64,000 nt of DNA from Flavobacterium taihuense (GCF_019351435.1 NZ_JAHWYN010000005.1:62001-126000), one strand, 5' to 3'; positions 42,901 through 52,950 are shown, counted from the stretch's first letter. Made by a program: numbers and translations. The notes: generated by a model not told the origin, from the sequence alone.

Positions 42901-43389
42901 TCAATTCGGAGTTGAAGCACGAGTACCCGCGCCTCCCTGTCCTGCAAAGCGTTGTTTGAGTTGTGATACAATAGCATCGGTACCGGCTACACCAGCATCG
43001 GCGGCAGAACCAAAAAGTTTGTATAATGTAAGTGCCGATGTATAGGCCTCGCTGCCGGCCAGTAATTGGGTGTCTTCCATTTTTTCAAGCAGTTGTTTGG
43101 TCATCATAATAATTTCGTCCAATTGGGTGAAAAGCAGCATGTCATTTTGCATACCGCCTACCGATACATAAGACGGTATTAATGTGGGGTTGTTTACTCC
43201 GGCATTAATAGCGTCCTCGGTAAAAGCTTTGTTGCTCACGTTGATCGACGGAAGTGCTATGCGCTCCTCGGTAGTAAGCCCCACCAGAAAAGGAAGGTTT
43301 GTAGTAATGGTTTGCAAGGCTGTTTTTACAGCTGTTATTTGTGCAGCAGTGGCAGTGGTGTTAATTCGGTTGTTGGTTAGATTAGCCAT
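42901..43389 (-). CDS. Conserved-looking hypothetical protein
   Basis: 162 residues, no signal peptide or membrane segment. Helical, rich in Thr/Ala at the N-terminus (NTTATAAQITAVKTALQTI), with a Gly/Ala-rich tail. No family recognised. It has a clean terminator and a start codon, and the coding DNA is more GC-rich than the surroundings, like the HTH gene, suggesting the two arrived together. Confidence 0.6.
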   Translation of the reverse strand: MANLTNNRINTTATAAQITAVKTALQTITTNLPFLVGLTTEERIALPSINVSNKAFTEDAINAGVNNPTLIPSYVSVGGMQNDMLLFTQLDEIIMMTKQLLEKMEDTQLLAGSEAYTSALTLYKLFGSAADAGVAGTDAIVSQLKQRFAGQGGAGTRASTPN

Positions 43390-43519
43390 AGAATGATGGT
43401 TTAAAAGGTTATTTGTTAAGCTAATATAGGAAATTTAGCAATTAATAATAAAGTACACTAAAGTATTTTCTGATTTAATTAAAAGAAAGAGATGCAAAGA
43501 CTTTGATTGTAGAATTACT

Positions 43520-43830
43520 TACAGGGATGCTTCCTCCGTAGGGATGCCAATCTTGCCGCGAGAGAATTTTGTGGAGAGACATTATTTTGGTATGACTCGT
43601 AGAGAATAGTTCGCAATATTATTCCGCAAGCCATTCCACAATATTGTCATCTCGACGGAGGAGAGATCTTCACAAGTAGCTCCATATAGTATTGTGTTTA
43701 CATCGAGGAATATCTCAGGGAGATTCCTCCTTCGTTGGAATGACAATATTGCTGCGAGAGAATTTGAGGTGAGACAATATTTTGGTATGATTCGTAGAGA
43801 AACTTCGCAATACTATTCGAACAAGTGATT
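43520..43830. repeat. Dispersed-repeat cluster left of the GIY-YIG gene
   Basis: Two related units of about 80 bp in direct orientation: 43554-43636 and 43749-43828, both with GCGAGAGAATTT, TTTTGGTATGA, TCGTAGAGAA and TTCGCAATA. Between them is GTCATCTCGACGGAGGAGAG near 43646, a motif repeated right of the gene. The second unit overlaps the last codons of the GIY-YIG gene. The 130 bp before 43520 show nothing. Confidence 0.75.
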
Positions 43831-44127
43831 CAAAAAATTAAGTTCAGGATTGATTGTCTTAATAAGATCCAATTTCTTTTCTTTTCTCCAACGCTTTATT
43901 TCTTTTTCACGCGCAATGGCTTCTTGAATCCAAGTAAATTTTTCATAGTAAAGTAAAAAACATACATTATAGCTTGATGCAAAAGTTTTATTTTTTGAAA
44001 CAATATTGTCTTTGTGTTGCTCTAAACGTATTTTCAAATGATTTGTAACACCTGTGTATAAAACAGTTCTTGCTTTATTGGTGATTATATAAATGTAGTA
44101 AGTATGATATCCTTCTTGAAATTGCAT
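43813..44127 (-). CDS. Small GIY-YIG endonuclease-domain protein
   Basis: 104 residues, single domain. GIY-like strand HTYYIYIITNK, YIG-like VLYTGVTN, catalytic Arg34 in LKIRLEQHK, and Glu69 in the QEAIAREKEIKRW helix. It belongs to the small YhbQ/UPF0213-like GIY-YIG group, common in multiple copies in Bacteroidota. Both flanks are packed with the same dispersed repeats, which overlap its 3' end. Role unknown; a link to spread of the repeats is possible. Confidence 0.85.
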   Translation of the reverse strand: MQFQEGYHTYYIYIITNKARTVLYTGVTNHLKIRLEQHKDNIVSKNKTFASSYNVCFLLYYEKFTWIQEAIAREKEIKRWRKEKKLDLIKTINPELNFLNHLFE

Positions 44128-44189
44128 AAAACTAAAATAGTCTTTTTTTTACAAATGCAAAAGTGTTTTAAAAACATTAAGAGATAAAC

Positions 44190-44330
44190 AATATTATGGA
44201 ATGGCTTGTGTTTATTCCTTCTCCGACACGAATGACAATATTATGGTAAGACAGTATTGTGGAGATTTGCTTCGCTTGTTCGCTTTCGCTCGAGTCTCCT
44301 CTGTCGGAATGACAATATTGTGGTAAAACT
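44190..44330. repeat. Dispersed-repeat cluster right of the GIY-YIG gene
   Basis: Contains repeated GAATGACAATATTATGG/GAATGACAATATTGTGG units (44229-44247, 44307-44323) and a TTCGCTT-rich hairpin near 44270-44292. Same family as the cluster at 43520. Confidence 0.65.
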
Positions 44331-44398
44331 TTGTCATTACTTTATTTTTTTTAATCTACTTCTGTATTCAATTTCTAATAATCTACATCACTTAATGT

Positions 44399-44565
44399 TT
44401 GTCATCTCGACGAAGGAGAGATCTTCACAAGTAACTCGACAATCTAAGTAAAATCAGTCTGTTATTCTTTACTTGAATTTTGTATTAAAATGCAGAACGA
44501 CCAGTTAGTGGTGAGACAATATTGCGGAATGGCTTGTGGAGATCTCTCCTTCGTCGAGATGACAA
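44399..44565. repeat. Perfect 26-bp inverted repeat enclosing 115 bp
   Basis: TTGTCATCTCGACGAAGGAG plus AGATCT at 44399-44424 is repeated as an exact reverse complement at 44540-44565. One arm motif also occurs at 43646 left of the GIY-YIG gene. Looks like a complete non-coding repeat unit (MITE- or REP-pair-like). Confidence 0.85.
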
Positions 44566-44680
44566 GATTAACGATGCTGATTGCGGGGATTCCTGAGGCA
44601 ATTGGTTATCGATTCTATCCTCCTCTGTAGGAATGCTAATTTTTTTGGAAAACACCTTATGAAAAATTAAAGATGTAAAC

Positions 44681-44812
44681 TAGCCCTGATGGAAGCGGCA
44701 TCTCCCGATTTAGAAAAACAAGGCTTTTTTGCCGTAGTTTTTGTTAATCGGGAATACAGCGGACAGCAGGAGTGATGTTGAGGAAAAACTGAAAACGTCT
44801 GCTCCTTATTTT
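44681..44812 (+). ncRNA. flavo-1-like structured RNA element, copy 2
   Basis: TAGCCCTGATGGAAGCGGCA, then hairpin TCCCGATT/AATCGGGA (44703-44753) with an inner stem, then CAGCGGACAGCAGGAGTGATG and tail TCTGCTCCTTATTTTTTT. Compared with copy 1 the ends are nearly identical while the stem sequence changed with pairing kept. Also shared are about 35 bp upstream (TTTTTTGGA and TTATGAAAA). It is antisense to and downstream of gcvP. Confidence 0.68.
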
Positions 44813-44830
44813 TTTAGGATTATAAAATGA

Positions 44831-44866
44831 AAAACCCTTTCAGTTTTTGAGTACTGAAAGGGTTTT
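44831..44866 (-). terminator. Terminator of gcvP
   Basis: Fourteen-base perfect stem AAAACCCTTTCAGT/ACTGAAAGGGTTTT (44831-44844, 44853-44866). The stop codon of gcvP is at 44895. Shares sequence with the terminator at 39221. Confidence 0.85.
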
Positions 44867-44894
44867 GTATAATCTGTAATCTGAGACCTGCAAT

Positions 44895-47744
44895 CTAGCT
44901 TTCCATGTAAGCCTCAATAGGCGCACAGCTGCATACTAGGTTTCTGTCACCGTAAGCATCATCGGCTCTACGAACGGTAGGCCAGAATTTGTTTTCGGCG
45001 ATGTAATCCAGTGGGAAAGCGGCTTGCTCTCTGCTGTATGGGAAATCCCAAGTTTCGGCAGTAAGCATGGCTAATGTATGAGGAGAATTTTTCAATACGT
45101 TGTTGCTGTCTTCGATAGTTGCTGCTTCGATTTCTTTACGAATAGAGATCATAGCATCACAAAAACGGTCTAATTCTTCTAGGTTTTCACTTTCGGTTGG
45201 TTCGATCATCAAGGTTCCTGCCACTGGGAAAGAAACGGTTGGTGCGTGGAAACCGTAATCCATCAAACGTTTTGCGATATCGGTAACTTCGATTCCTTTT
45301 TGTTTGAAAGGACGACATTCTAAAATCATTTCGTGAGCGGCACGACCCATTTCACCAGAATATAAAGTGTCGTAATGACCGTTTAATTTTTCTTTGATGT
45401 AATTGGCGTTCAGGATAGCATGTTCTGTAGCTTCTTTCAAACCGTCAGCACCAAGCATTGTGATGTAACCGTAAGAGATCAAACATACCAATGCAGATCC
45501 CCAAGGTGCTGCAGAAATACCGGTGATGGCATTGTCTCCTCCTGTTGGGATAACTGGGTTTGATGGTAAGAATGGAACTAAGTGCTCGGCAACGCAAATT
45601 GGTCCTACACCAGGTCCACCACCACCGTGAGGGATAGCGAATGTTTTGTGAAGGTTCAAGTGACAAACGTCAGCCCCAATGGTTGCTGGGTTGGTCAAAC
45701 CAACTTGTGCATTCATATTGGCACCGTCCATGTATACTTGTCCACCGTTTTCGTGGATTAATTGTGTGATTTCGATAATAGCGCTTTCAAAAACTCCGTG
45801 AGTCGATGGATACGTAACCATCAAGCACGATAAGTTGTCTTTGTGCAGGATTGCTTTTTCGCGTAAATCATCTACGTCTATATTTCCGTTTTCCAATGTT
45901 TTGGTTACGATTACTTTCATACCCGCCATAGCTGCTGAAGCCGGATTGGTTCCGTGAGCCGATGATGGAATTAAAGCAATGTTTCTGTGGTGATCGCCAC
46001 GAGATTGGTGGTAGGCACGAATTACCATTAATCCAGCATATTCTCCTTGTGCTCCTGAGTTAGGTTGCAAAGTGGTTCCTGCAAAACCAGTAATTACGTT
46101 TAATTGTTGTTCTAGTTTAGACAACATTTCTTGGTATCCTTGTGCTTGGTCTAGCGGTGCAAAAGGGTGAATGTTGTTCCAAAGCGCATTGCTCAATGGC
46201 AACATCTCTGAAGCGGCATTCAGTTTCATCGTACAAGAACCCAAAGAAATCATCGAGTGATTCAATGATAAATCTTTACGTTCCAGCATTTTGATGTAAC
46301 GCATCATTGCTGATTCAGAGTGGTATTGGTTGAAAACATCGTGTTGTAAAAAAGATGATGTTCTGTTTAAATCCTCTGGAAAATGAATGGCTTCTGATAA
46401 TGTTTCGATTGTTGTTGCTTGGGTACCATTTGCAGCAGCGAAAATTCCAACAATTTTATTGATATCGGCAATACTTGTAGTTTCATTCAAAGAGATTGAA
46501 ACGGTATTGTTGTCTATGTAGTAAAAGTTTACTTCGTTTTGTTCTGCAATCGTGCGTACTTTTTGAGCATCGGCTTTGATAACGATAGTATCGAAGAAAG
46601 CAGTATTGGTTTGTTGCAAACCTAGTTTTTCCAATTCGTTAGACAAAGTGGCTGTCAAAGCATGTACTTTATCGGCGATGTATTGCAAACCTTTTGGTCC
46701 GTGATATACGGCGTACATTCCAGCCATAACCGAAAGCAAAACTTGCGCAGTACAGATATTGGATGTCGCTTTGTCACGTTTGATGTGTTGCTCACGAGTT
46801 TGCAAAGCCATACGAAGTGCGCGGTTTCCGTTAGTATCAACCGTTACCCCGATGATTCTTCCCGGCATAGAACGTTTGTACTCGTCTTTGGTAGCAAAAT
46901 AAGCAGCGTGTGGCCCACCATAACCCAACGGAATTCCGAAACGTTGTGTGGTTCCAACCACTACTGCAGCTCCCATTTCTCCTGGAGGCGTTAGTTTTGT
47001 TAAGCTCAATATATCGGCAGCAACGGCTACTTTTATTTCATTTGCGGCAGCTTTTGCAATAAATGAAGTATAGTCATTTACTTGACCGTATTTCCCTGGA
47101 TATTGAAGAATTGCTCCAAAAAAGTCTGATGAGAAATCAAAAGTTTCGTGGTTTCCAACAACCAATTCTATTCCGATTGGAGTAGAACGAGTTTGTAAAA
47201 CCGATAATGTTTGAGGCAATATTTCTTCAGAAACGAAGAATTTGTTGGTATTGTTTTTCTTTTGGTCGCGTGATCTTACGTCGAAAAGTAATGCCATTGC
47301 TTCGGCAGCGGCAGTAGCTTCGTCCAATAAAGAAGCGTTGGCGATTTCCATTCCGGTCAATTCCACTACCATCGTTTGGAAATTCAAAATAGCTTCCAGA
47401 CGACCTTGAGCAATTTCGGCTTGGTAAGGAGTGTAAGCCGTGTACCATCCTGGATTTTCAAAAATGTTTCTTTGAATAACCGCTGGAACAATAGCTTGAT
47501 TGTAACCTAAACCAATGTAAGATTGAAACATTTTGTTTTTGCTTCCCAATTGAGAGATATGATTGGAATACTCATATTCGGTCATAGCTGGGTCTAAAGC
47601 AAGAGGTGCTTTTAGACGAATATCATCCGGTAGTGTTTCATAGACAAGTCGCTCTATGGAGTCAACTCCTATGGTTTTCAACATGTGTTGTAAATCTGTT
47701 TCTCTCGGGCCAATGTGTCTTAAAGCAAAAGAATCTGTTTTCAT
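44895..47744 (-). CDS. gcvP: Glycine dehydrogenase (decarboxylating), P-protein
   Basis: 949 residues, the fused single-chain P-protein. N-terminal [17 protein letters not shown]; the PLP lysine is in [18 protein letters not shown] near residue 697; [17 protein letters not shown] is also diagnostic. It decarboxylates glycine and loads the aminomethyl group on the H-protein. Other glycine-cleavage genes are not in the window. A -7-like box lies 134 bp upstream; no riboswitch was recognised in the leader. Confidence 0.97.
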   Translation of the reverse strand: MKTDSFALRHIGPRETDLQHMLKTIGVDSIERLVYETLPDDIRLKAPLALDPAMTEYEYSNHISQLGSKNKMFQSYIGLGYNQAIVPAVIQRNIFENPGWYTAYTPYQAEIAQGRLEAILNFQTMVVELTGMEIANASLLDEATAAAEAMALLFDVRSRDQKKNNTNKFFVSEEILPQTLSVLQTRSTPIGIELVVGNHETFDFSSDFFGAILQYPGKYGQVNDYTSFIAKAAANEIKVAVAADILSLTKLTPPGEMGAAVVVGTTQRFGIPLGYGGPHAAYFATKDEYKRSMPGRIIGVTVDTNGNRALRMALQTREQHIKRDKATSNICTAQVLLSVMAGMYAVYHGPKGLQYIADKVHALTATLSNELEKLGLQQTNTAFFDTIVIKADAQKVRTIAEQNEVNFYYIDNNTVSISLNETTSIADINKIVGIFAAANGTQATTIETLSEAIHFPEDLNRTSSFLQHDVFNQYHSESAMMRYIKMLERKDLSLNHSMISLGSCTMKLNAASEMLPLSNALWNNIHPFAPLDQAQGYQEMLSKLEQQLNVITGFAGTTLQPNSGAQGEYAGLMVIRAYHQSRGDHHRNIALIPSSAHGTNPASAAMAGMKVIVTKTLENGNIDVDDLREKAILHKDNLSCLMVTYPSTHGVFESAIIEITQLIHENGGQVYMDGANMNAQVGLTNPATIGADVCHLNLHKTFAIPHGGGGPGVGPICVAEHLVPFLPSNPVIPTGGDNAITGISAAPWGSALVCLISYGYITMLGADGLKEATEHAILNANYIKEKLNGHYDTLYSGEMGRAAHEMILECRPFKQKGIEVTDIAKRLMDYGFHAPTVSFPVAGTLMIEPTESENLEELDRFCDAMISIRKEIEAATIEDSNNVLKNSPHTLAMLTAETWDFPYSREQAAFPLDYIAENKFWPTVRRADDAYGDRNLVCSCAPIEAYMES

Positions 47745-47877
47745 GTGTGTAGCTAATATTTATTTTTTTAAGTCTAAAGGAAAAGCCAGATTGTTTAAAT
47801 ATTCATTTATATTTGAATTTTAAGTTCAATCCAGACTATTTAGTGTAGAAATAAAAGCGTTATGTTTTTTTGTGGTG

Positions 47878-47885
47878 CAAAAATA
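47878..47885 (-). promoter_or_regulatory. Candidate -7 box of gcvP
   Basis: Minus-strand TATTTTTG. Leader would be about 128 nt. Confidence 0.4.
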
Positions 47886-47969
47886 AATATTAATCTCTTA
47901 ATAAAGCCCTTTTTTAACTTGATTTTATAGGGATTTTTCAACTAATGGACTGATTTATTAACAATTGAT

Positions 47970-47977
47970 TAAATTTG
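47970..47977 (+). promoter_or_regulatory. -7 box abutting the UbiA-like gene start
   Basis: TAAATTTG ends 4 bases before the ATG at 47982, which implies a leaderless transcript. Confidence 0.45.
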
Positions 47978-47981
47978 TTAA

Positions 47982-48815
47982 ATGAAGGTTTTAAAAAGTA
48001 TTCTCCAATTTTACATAAACGGCAGCATACATGTTGGTTTGTCTTGTTTTGCATTGGTACAAATCACCCAAATGGTATTCCACATTTCACAACAAAATGC
48101 AATGGGTTATTTTGTTTTTTGGGGAACTGTAGTAGGTTATAATTTTGTGAAATATGAAGAATTGGCCAGAGCCAAGAAAATAAAAAAACGCAAGCAATTA
48201 CGATGGATTGCGCTGTTTACTTTTGGTTCTTTTATAATGGTGGGTTATTATTTTTTTCTGTTGCAACAAATTACCCAAATAGTGGCTATTGTTTTTCTGG
48301 GATTGACGATGCTTTATACCCTTCCGTTTTTTCCGAATAGAAAAAATGCCCGAAATTGGGCAGGAGTAAAGATTTACATTGTATCGTTTTGTTGGGTTGG
48401 AGCAACTGTATTTCTGCCTTTATTGAATGCTGGCATTTCGCTTAACGCTAACATTGGTGTACTGTCAACACAACGATTTATCTTGATTTTTGTTTTGATT
48501 CTCATATTCGAAATTATCGATTTGCGACATGACAATCCCAATTTAAGAACCGTGCCGCAACAAATAGGAGTGAAGAATACCAAGATATTGGGTTTTGCTT
48601 TATTGGCTCTTTTTTGTGTATTGGAACTTGTAAATATCAATTTCAATTACAATATTGAATTTTTGAAATTGAAATTGAATTTTGACATTGCTATTGCTAT
48701 CGTGATTACTCTTTTTCTGTTTTTCGCCAATGAAAAGCGCACGAAATATTATACTTCATTTTGGGCAGAAAGCATTCCGATAGTTTGGTGGGTGTTATTG
48801 CTTTTTATTCAATAA
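47982..48815 (+). CDS. UbiA-like multi-pass membrane protein
   Basis: 277 residues with about eight membrane segments. An Asp-rich stretch EIIDLRHDNPNLRTVPQQIG resembles the second metal-binding motif of UbiA prenyltransferases; the first Asp motif is not recognisable (GYNFVKYEELARAKK in its place), so catalytic competence is uncertain. Followed by a bidirectional terminator. Confidence 0.65.
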   Translation: MKVLKSILQFYINGSIHVGLSCFALVQITQMVFHISQQNAMGYFVFWGTVVGYNFVKYEELARAKKIKKRKQLRWIALFTFGSFIMVGYYFFLLQQITQIVAIVFLGLTMLYTLPFFPNRKNARNWAGVKIYIVSFCWVGATVFLPLLNAGISLNANIGVLSTQRFILIFVLILIFEIIDLRHDNPNLRTVPQQIGVKNTKILGFALLALFCVLELVNINFNYNIEFLKLKLNFDIAIAIVITLFLFFANEKRTKYYTSFWAESIPIVWWVLLLFIQ

Positions 48816-48817
48816 AA

Positions 48818-48845
48818 AAACCGAAGCATTGCTACTTCGGTTTTT
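48818..48845. terminator. Bidirectional terminator
   Basis: Stem ACCGAAG/CTTCGGT with A run before and T run after, between convergent genes ending at 48815 and 48906. Confidence 0.85.
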
Positions 48846-48905
48846 ATTTGCATTCTAAAATCTTAATTGCTTCGGCTGTTCGCTATCGCTTGGGTCTGCA
48901 ATCTT

Positions 48906-50933
48906 TTATAATAACCCCGCTCTCTTCAATAGCGCATCCGGTTTTGGTTCTTGCCCTCTAAAACGTTTGTATAAAATCATAGGATGTTCTGTTCCTCCTT
49001 TTGAAAGTACATTTTCTTTGAATTTCTCGGCTACTTCAGTGTTGAATATTCCTTCTTCTAAGAAATAATCAAAGGCATCGGCATCAAGAACTTCGGCCCA
49101 TTTGTAACTGTAGTATCCAGAAGAATATCCACCTTGAAAAATATGTGAAAAGGCTGTACTCATTGCGTTTTCTTTTACGTCAGGATACAATTGTGTCGAA
49201 GCAAATTGTTCAGTTTCAAAAGCTTTGATGTCAGTTATGTTTGTAGGATCCTGTCCGTGCCAACCCATATCCAGTAGTCCAAAACTCAATTGACGCATGG
49301 TTGCCATCCCTTCTTGAAAACTAGCACTTTCTTTAATTTTTTGTACATATTCCTGCGGAATAACTTCTCCAGTTTCATAATGGTGTGCAAACAAAGCTAA
49401 TGCCTCCGGTTCATAACACCAGTTTTCCATAATCTGACTTGGCAGTTCCACAAAATCCCAATAAACGGATGTTCCCGAAAGATTCGGATACGTAGTATTG
49501 GCTAACATTCCATGTAATCCGTGACCAAATTCATGAAATAAAGTCGTCACTTCATTAAATGTCAAAAGCGACGGTTTGGTTTCGGTAGGTTTTGTAAAGT
49601 TGCATACATTCGAAATATGTGGTCTTTCGTTTATGCCGTTTTTGATGTATTGTGATTTGAAAGAAGTCATCCAAGCACCGTTTCGTTTCCCTTTTCTCGG
49701 AAAGAAATCGGCGTAGAAAACAGCGACCAATTCTTTATTTTTGTCTGTTACTTCATAGGTTGTAACTTCTTCGTGATATTTATCGATATCGAAAACTTCG
49801 GTAAAAGTCAGTCCGTACAGTTTTTCGGCAATGGTGAAAGCACCTTTTAATACTTTCTCCAATTGGAAATACGGTTTCAATTTCTCATCATCCAAATTGA
49901 ATAATTGTTGTTTCAATTTTTCCGAATAATAAGCGCCATCCCATTTTTCAAGCTGTTCGATACCGTCTAATTCTTTTGCGAAAGCCGATAATTGTTCAAA
50001 TTCTTTTTCCGCGGCTGGTTTGGCTTTGGCCAATAAATCATTAGAAAACGACAATACTTTCTCTGGACTTTCGGCCATACGTTCTTCAAGAACAAAATGA
50101 GCGTGAGTTTTATATCCCAAAAGATTGGCTCTTTCGAAACGCAGTTTGGCAATTTTTAAAACAATCTCTTGATTGTCGAATTCATTGTTTTGAAAACATC
50201 TTGCGCCAAAAGCAATCGCCATTTTTTTGCGTAATTCACGGTTGTCGGCATAGGTCACAAACGGAATGTAACTTGGATGATCTAAGGTGAAAATCCAGCC
50301 TTCTTTTTCCTGGGCTTTCGCCAATGAACGAGCCGCTTCAATTGTCCCTTCCGGTAAACCTGCCAAATCTTTCTCGTCAGTAAGGTGCAATTCGAAAGCA
50401 TTGGTTTCAGCCAAAACATTTTCGCCAAATTGCAGGCTCAGTTTTGATAATTCTTTATCAATTTCACGCAGCTGATTTTTCTTATCTTCGGGTAAATTAG
50501 CTCCATTTCTGGAAAAGCTTTTGTATTGTTTATCAAGAAGCGTTGTTTGCTCCGGATTTAGATTCAAAGATTCTCTATTTTCATAAACACTTTTTACTTT
50601 GGCAAATAAAGCGGCATTCAAGCGAACATCATTTCCAAATTCAGATAATAGAGGTGAAACGTCCTGAGCAATTTTTTGCATTTCGTCACTCGTTTCAGCC
50701 GAATTTAAATTGAAAAAGATACTTGAAATCCTGTCCAATGTATCTCCGCTAAACGATAAAGTTTCAATAGTATTTTGAAAAGTAGGATTTTCTGTATTGC
50801 TGACAATAGCGTCAATTTCTGCTTTAGCCAAGACGATTGCTTCTTGAAAAGCAGGAAGGTAATCTTCGTTTTTTATTTTAGAAAATGGCGCAGTGTCTAG
50901 CTTGGTGCCAAATTTTTGAAGTAGTATGTTCAT
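48906..50933 (-). CDS. dcp: M3-family metallopeptidase, Dcp-like
   Basis: 675 residues. Zinc motif H-E-x-x-H visible in LFHEFGHGLHGML near residue 470, third ligand Glu downstream in FVELPSQIMENW. N-terminal half is the helical M3 domain. No signal peptide, so a cytoplasmic oligopeptidase or dipeptidyl carboxypeptidase. Length and the FFNLNSAETSDEMQ stretch favour Dcp over oligopeptidase A. Confidence 0.92.
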   Translation of the reverse strand: MNILLQKFGTKLDTAPFSKIKNEDYLPAFQEAIVLAKAEIDAIVSNTENPTFQNTIETLSFSGDTLDRISSIFFNLNSAETSDEMQKIAQDVSPLLSEFGNDVRLNAALFAKVKSVYENRESLNLNPEQTTLLDKQYKSFSRNGANLPEDKKNQLREIDKELSKLSLQFGENVLAETNAFELHLTDEKDLAGLPEGTIEAARSLAKAQEKEGWIFTLDHPSYIPFVTYADNRELRKKMAIAFGARCFQNNEFDNQEIVLKIAKLRFERANLLGYKTHAHFVLEERMAESPEKVLSFSNDLLAKAKPAAEKEFEQLSAFAKELDGIEQLEKWDGAYYSEKLKQQLFNLDDEKLKPYFQLEKVLKGAFTIAEKLYGLTFTEVFDIDKYHEEVTTYEVTDKNKELVAVFYADFFPRKGKRNGAWMTSFKSQYIKNGINERPHISNVCNFTKPTETKPSLLTFNEVTTLFHEFGHGLHGMLANTTYPNLSGTSVYWDFVELPSQIMENWCYEPEALALFAHHYETGEVIPQEYVQKIKESASFQEGMATMRQLSFGLLDMGWHGQDPTNITDIKAFETEQFASTQLYPDVKENAMSTAFSHIFQGGYSSGYYSYKWAEVLDADAFDYFLEEGIFNTEVAEKFKENVLSKGGTEHPMILYKRFRGQEPKPDALLKRAGLL

Positions 50934-51190
50934 GATTTTAGACTCTATTTTGTTTCAAATAATTGGTTGTTATAGTTTTATGTTTTTTTATTTTGAAAAT
51001 TAAAACAAGAAAAATTTGTTAAAATTTTCAAATGACGTGTACTTTGTCGATTATTTATGTACTTTTGTCGAGTAATTAATTAACACATGAATTAATTCAG
51101 TCGAAAATATAAACTCTTTTTGTCCCAAATAAAAAGAAAACAATATTGATAATACTAAATTTCCCCGAGTTTAGAATTTTGCAATATCAA

Positions 51191-51217
51191 AAAAGCTCCT
51201 TTTTTTCAGGAGCTTTT
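51191..51217 (-). terminator. Terminator of purE
   Basis: Stem AAAAGCTCC/GGAGCTTTT with a T-rich loop, flanked by T on the minus strand. It begins 3 bp after the stop codon. The spacer 50934-51190 holds nothing else that I can support. Confidence 0.85.
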
Positions 51218-51219
51218 TT

Positions 51220-51705
51220 TTATTTATTTAAGTTTTCAGAAGATTGATATACTGCTTCTTTCAGCCCTTCTTTATAGGCAATAATCTTGTCTAGAATACT
51301 TTTGTCGGAACTACCTATGATTTGAGCAGCAAGAATTCCGGCATTTTTTGCTCCGTTTAAAGCTACGGTGGCAACGGGAACACCTCCAGGCATTTGCAAA
51401 ATAGACAAAACGCTGTCCCATCCATCAATTGAGTTGCTTGATTTTACAGGGACACCAATCACTGGTAACGGAGACATCGAAGCTACCATTCCTGGCAAAT
51501 GTGCGGCTCCGCCAGCTCCGGCAATAATTACCGAAATACCGCGAGTATGTGCATTTTTGCTAAAATCAAATAATTTTTCAGGGGTTCTGTGTGCCGATAC
51601 TATATCGACTTCTACCGCTATATCAAATCCTTTTAAAATGTCTATGGCATCTTGCATTACAGGCATGTCTGAAATGCTTCCCATGATTATGGCTACTTTG
51701 CTCAT
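51220..51705 (-). CDS. purE: N5-carboxyaminoimidazole ribonucleotide mutase
   Basis: 161 residues, class I PurE. Start IIMGSISDMPVMQDAI (substrate-binding GS-SD motif), SAHRTPEKLFDF and IIAGAGGAAHLPGMVAS are all present. Converts N5-CAIR to CAIR in purine synthesis. It follows purK by 93 bp on the same strand, the usual pairing. Confidence 0.97.
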   Translation of the reverse strand: MSKVAIIMGSISDMPVMQDAIDILKGFDIAVEVDIVSAHRTPEKLFDFSKNAHTRGISVIIAGAGGAAHLPGMVASMSPLPVIGVPVKSSNSIDGWDSVLSILQMPGGVPVATVALNGAKNAGILAAQIIGSSDKSILDKIIAYKEGLKEAVYQSSENLNK

Positions 51706-51798
51706 TTGTTTTTATGTTGAATTTTGAATTATAAAATTTAAATTAAAACAATTTAGGGTTTCATTTAAAATTTATAATTCAACATTTATAATTATTTT

Positions 51799-52950
51799 TT
51801 AACTGATTACTCTTATTGTATTCTTGACATCTTCGGCTATTTTTCTAGCTTTGTTGATGTCTTCGTTGACAATCGTAACGTGTCCCATTTTTCTAAAAGG
51901 ACGGGTTTGTTTCTTGCCGTAAATGTGTGGTGTAACACCATTCCAACCTAATATTTTCTCTATATTTTCATAAACTACATCTCCAGAGAAACCTTCAGCG
52001 CCCGAAAGATTAACCATAATTCCGGCTACTTTGCTTTCTGTATTTCCTAAAGGTAAATCAAGAATCGCTCGTAAATGGTTTTCAAATTGAGAAGTATAAC
52101 TCGCTTCAATAGAGTAATGACCTGAATTGTGTGGGCGTGGAGCTACTTCGTTTACCAAAATTTCATCGTCTTCGGTTTGAAACATTTCAACAGCCAAAAG
52201 TCCAACGTGATTGAATTGTTGAGAGACATTCAAAGCGATTGCTCTAGCTTTTGTGGCCACTTTTTCGTCAATACGAGCAGGACAAATTACATACTCTACT
52301 TGGTTTGCTTCGGGATGAAACTCCATTTCTACCACTGGATAGGTTCTTATTTCTCCTTGAGGATTGCGGCAAACTATTACGGCCAATTCATTTTTGAAAG
52401 GTACCATCGTTTCTGCAATACATTCCACATTTGGTAGATTTTCTAAATCGGATGTTTGTCTAATGATTTTTACGCCGTTTCCGTCGTATCCAAATTCGGT
52501 GCATTTCCAAACAAAAGGAAATTTTATATTAGATTCAACAATGTCAATTACTAGGTCTTTTAAAGTAGCATATCTTTTGAAAGGAGCTGTTGGAATATTG
52601 TTTTTAATGTAAAAATCCTTTTGAATTCCTTTGTTTTGAATCAATTTCAGTGTTTTTGGAGAAGGATATACTTTTATTCCTTCGTTTTCCAATTTCTCTA
52701 AAGCCTCAAGATTGACCAATTCGATTTCAAAAGTCAAAACATCGACTTGTTTTCCAAAATTGTAAACTGTTTCAAAATCCATCAAGTCGCCTTGAAAAAA
52801 ATGATTGCACGCTATTTTGCATGGTGCTTCATCGCTAGGGTCAAGAACATACGTTTGTATGTCAAATTTTCTGGTGTCAAATAAAAGCATTTTGCCTAAT
52901 TGTCCGCCACCAAGTATACCTAATTTAAAAGAGGATGAAAAATAATTCAT
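51799..52950 (-). CDS. purK: 5-(carboxyamino)imidazole ribonucleotide synthase
   Basis: 383 residues, ATP-grasp. LGILGGGQLGKMLLFD at the start, FVWKCTEFGYDGNGVKII for the nucleotide, and NEVAPRPHNSGHYSIEA at the C-terminal side. Makes N5-CAIR from AIR, bicarbonate and ATP and passes it to PurE, whose gene is next. Confidence 0.97.
   Translation of the reverse strand: MNYFSSSFKLGILGGGQLGKMLLFDTRKFDIQTYVLDPSDEAPCKIACNHFFQGDLMDFETVYNFGKQVDVLTFEIELVNLEALEKLENEGIKVYPSPKTLKLIQNKGIQKDFYIKNNIPTAPFKRYATLKDLVIDIVESNIKFPFVWKCTEFGYDGNGVKIIRQTSDLENLPNVECIAETMVPFKNELAVIVCRNPQGEIRTYPVVEMEFHPEANQVEYVICPARIDEKVATKARAIALNVSQQFNHVGLLAVEMFQTEDDEILVNEVAPRPHNSGHYSIEASYTSQFENHLRAILDLPLGNTESKVAGIMVNLSGAEGFSGDVVYENIEKILGWNGVTPHIYGKKQTRPFRKMGHVTIVNEDINKARKIAEDVKNTIRVIS

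Noticed and set aside
42773-43045. Plus-strand 90-codon frame
   Set aside because: Runs antisense through the better supported 162-residue gene and its terminator; no protein features.
47745-47877. Glycine riboswitch in the gcvP leader
   Set aside because: The leader is AT-rich with no recognisable tandem aptamer pattern.
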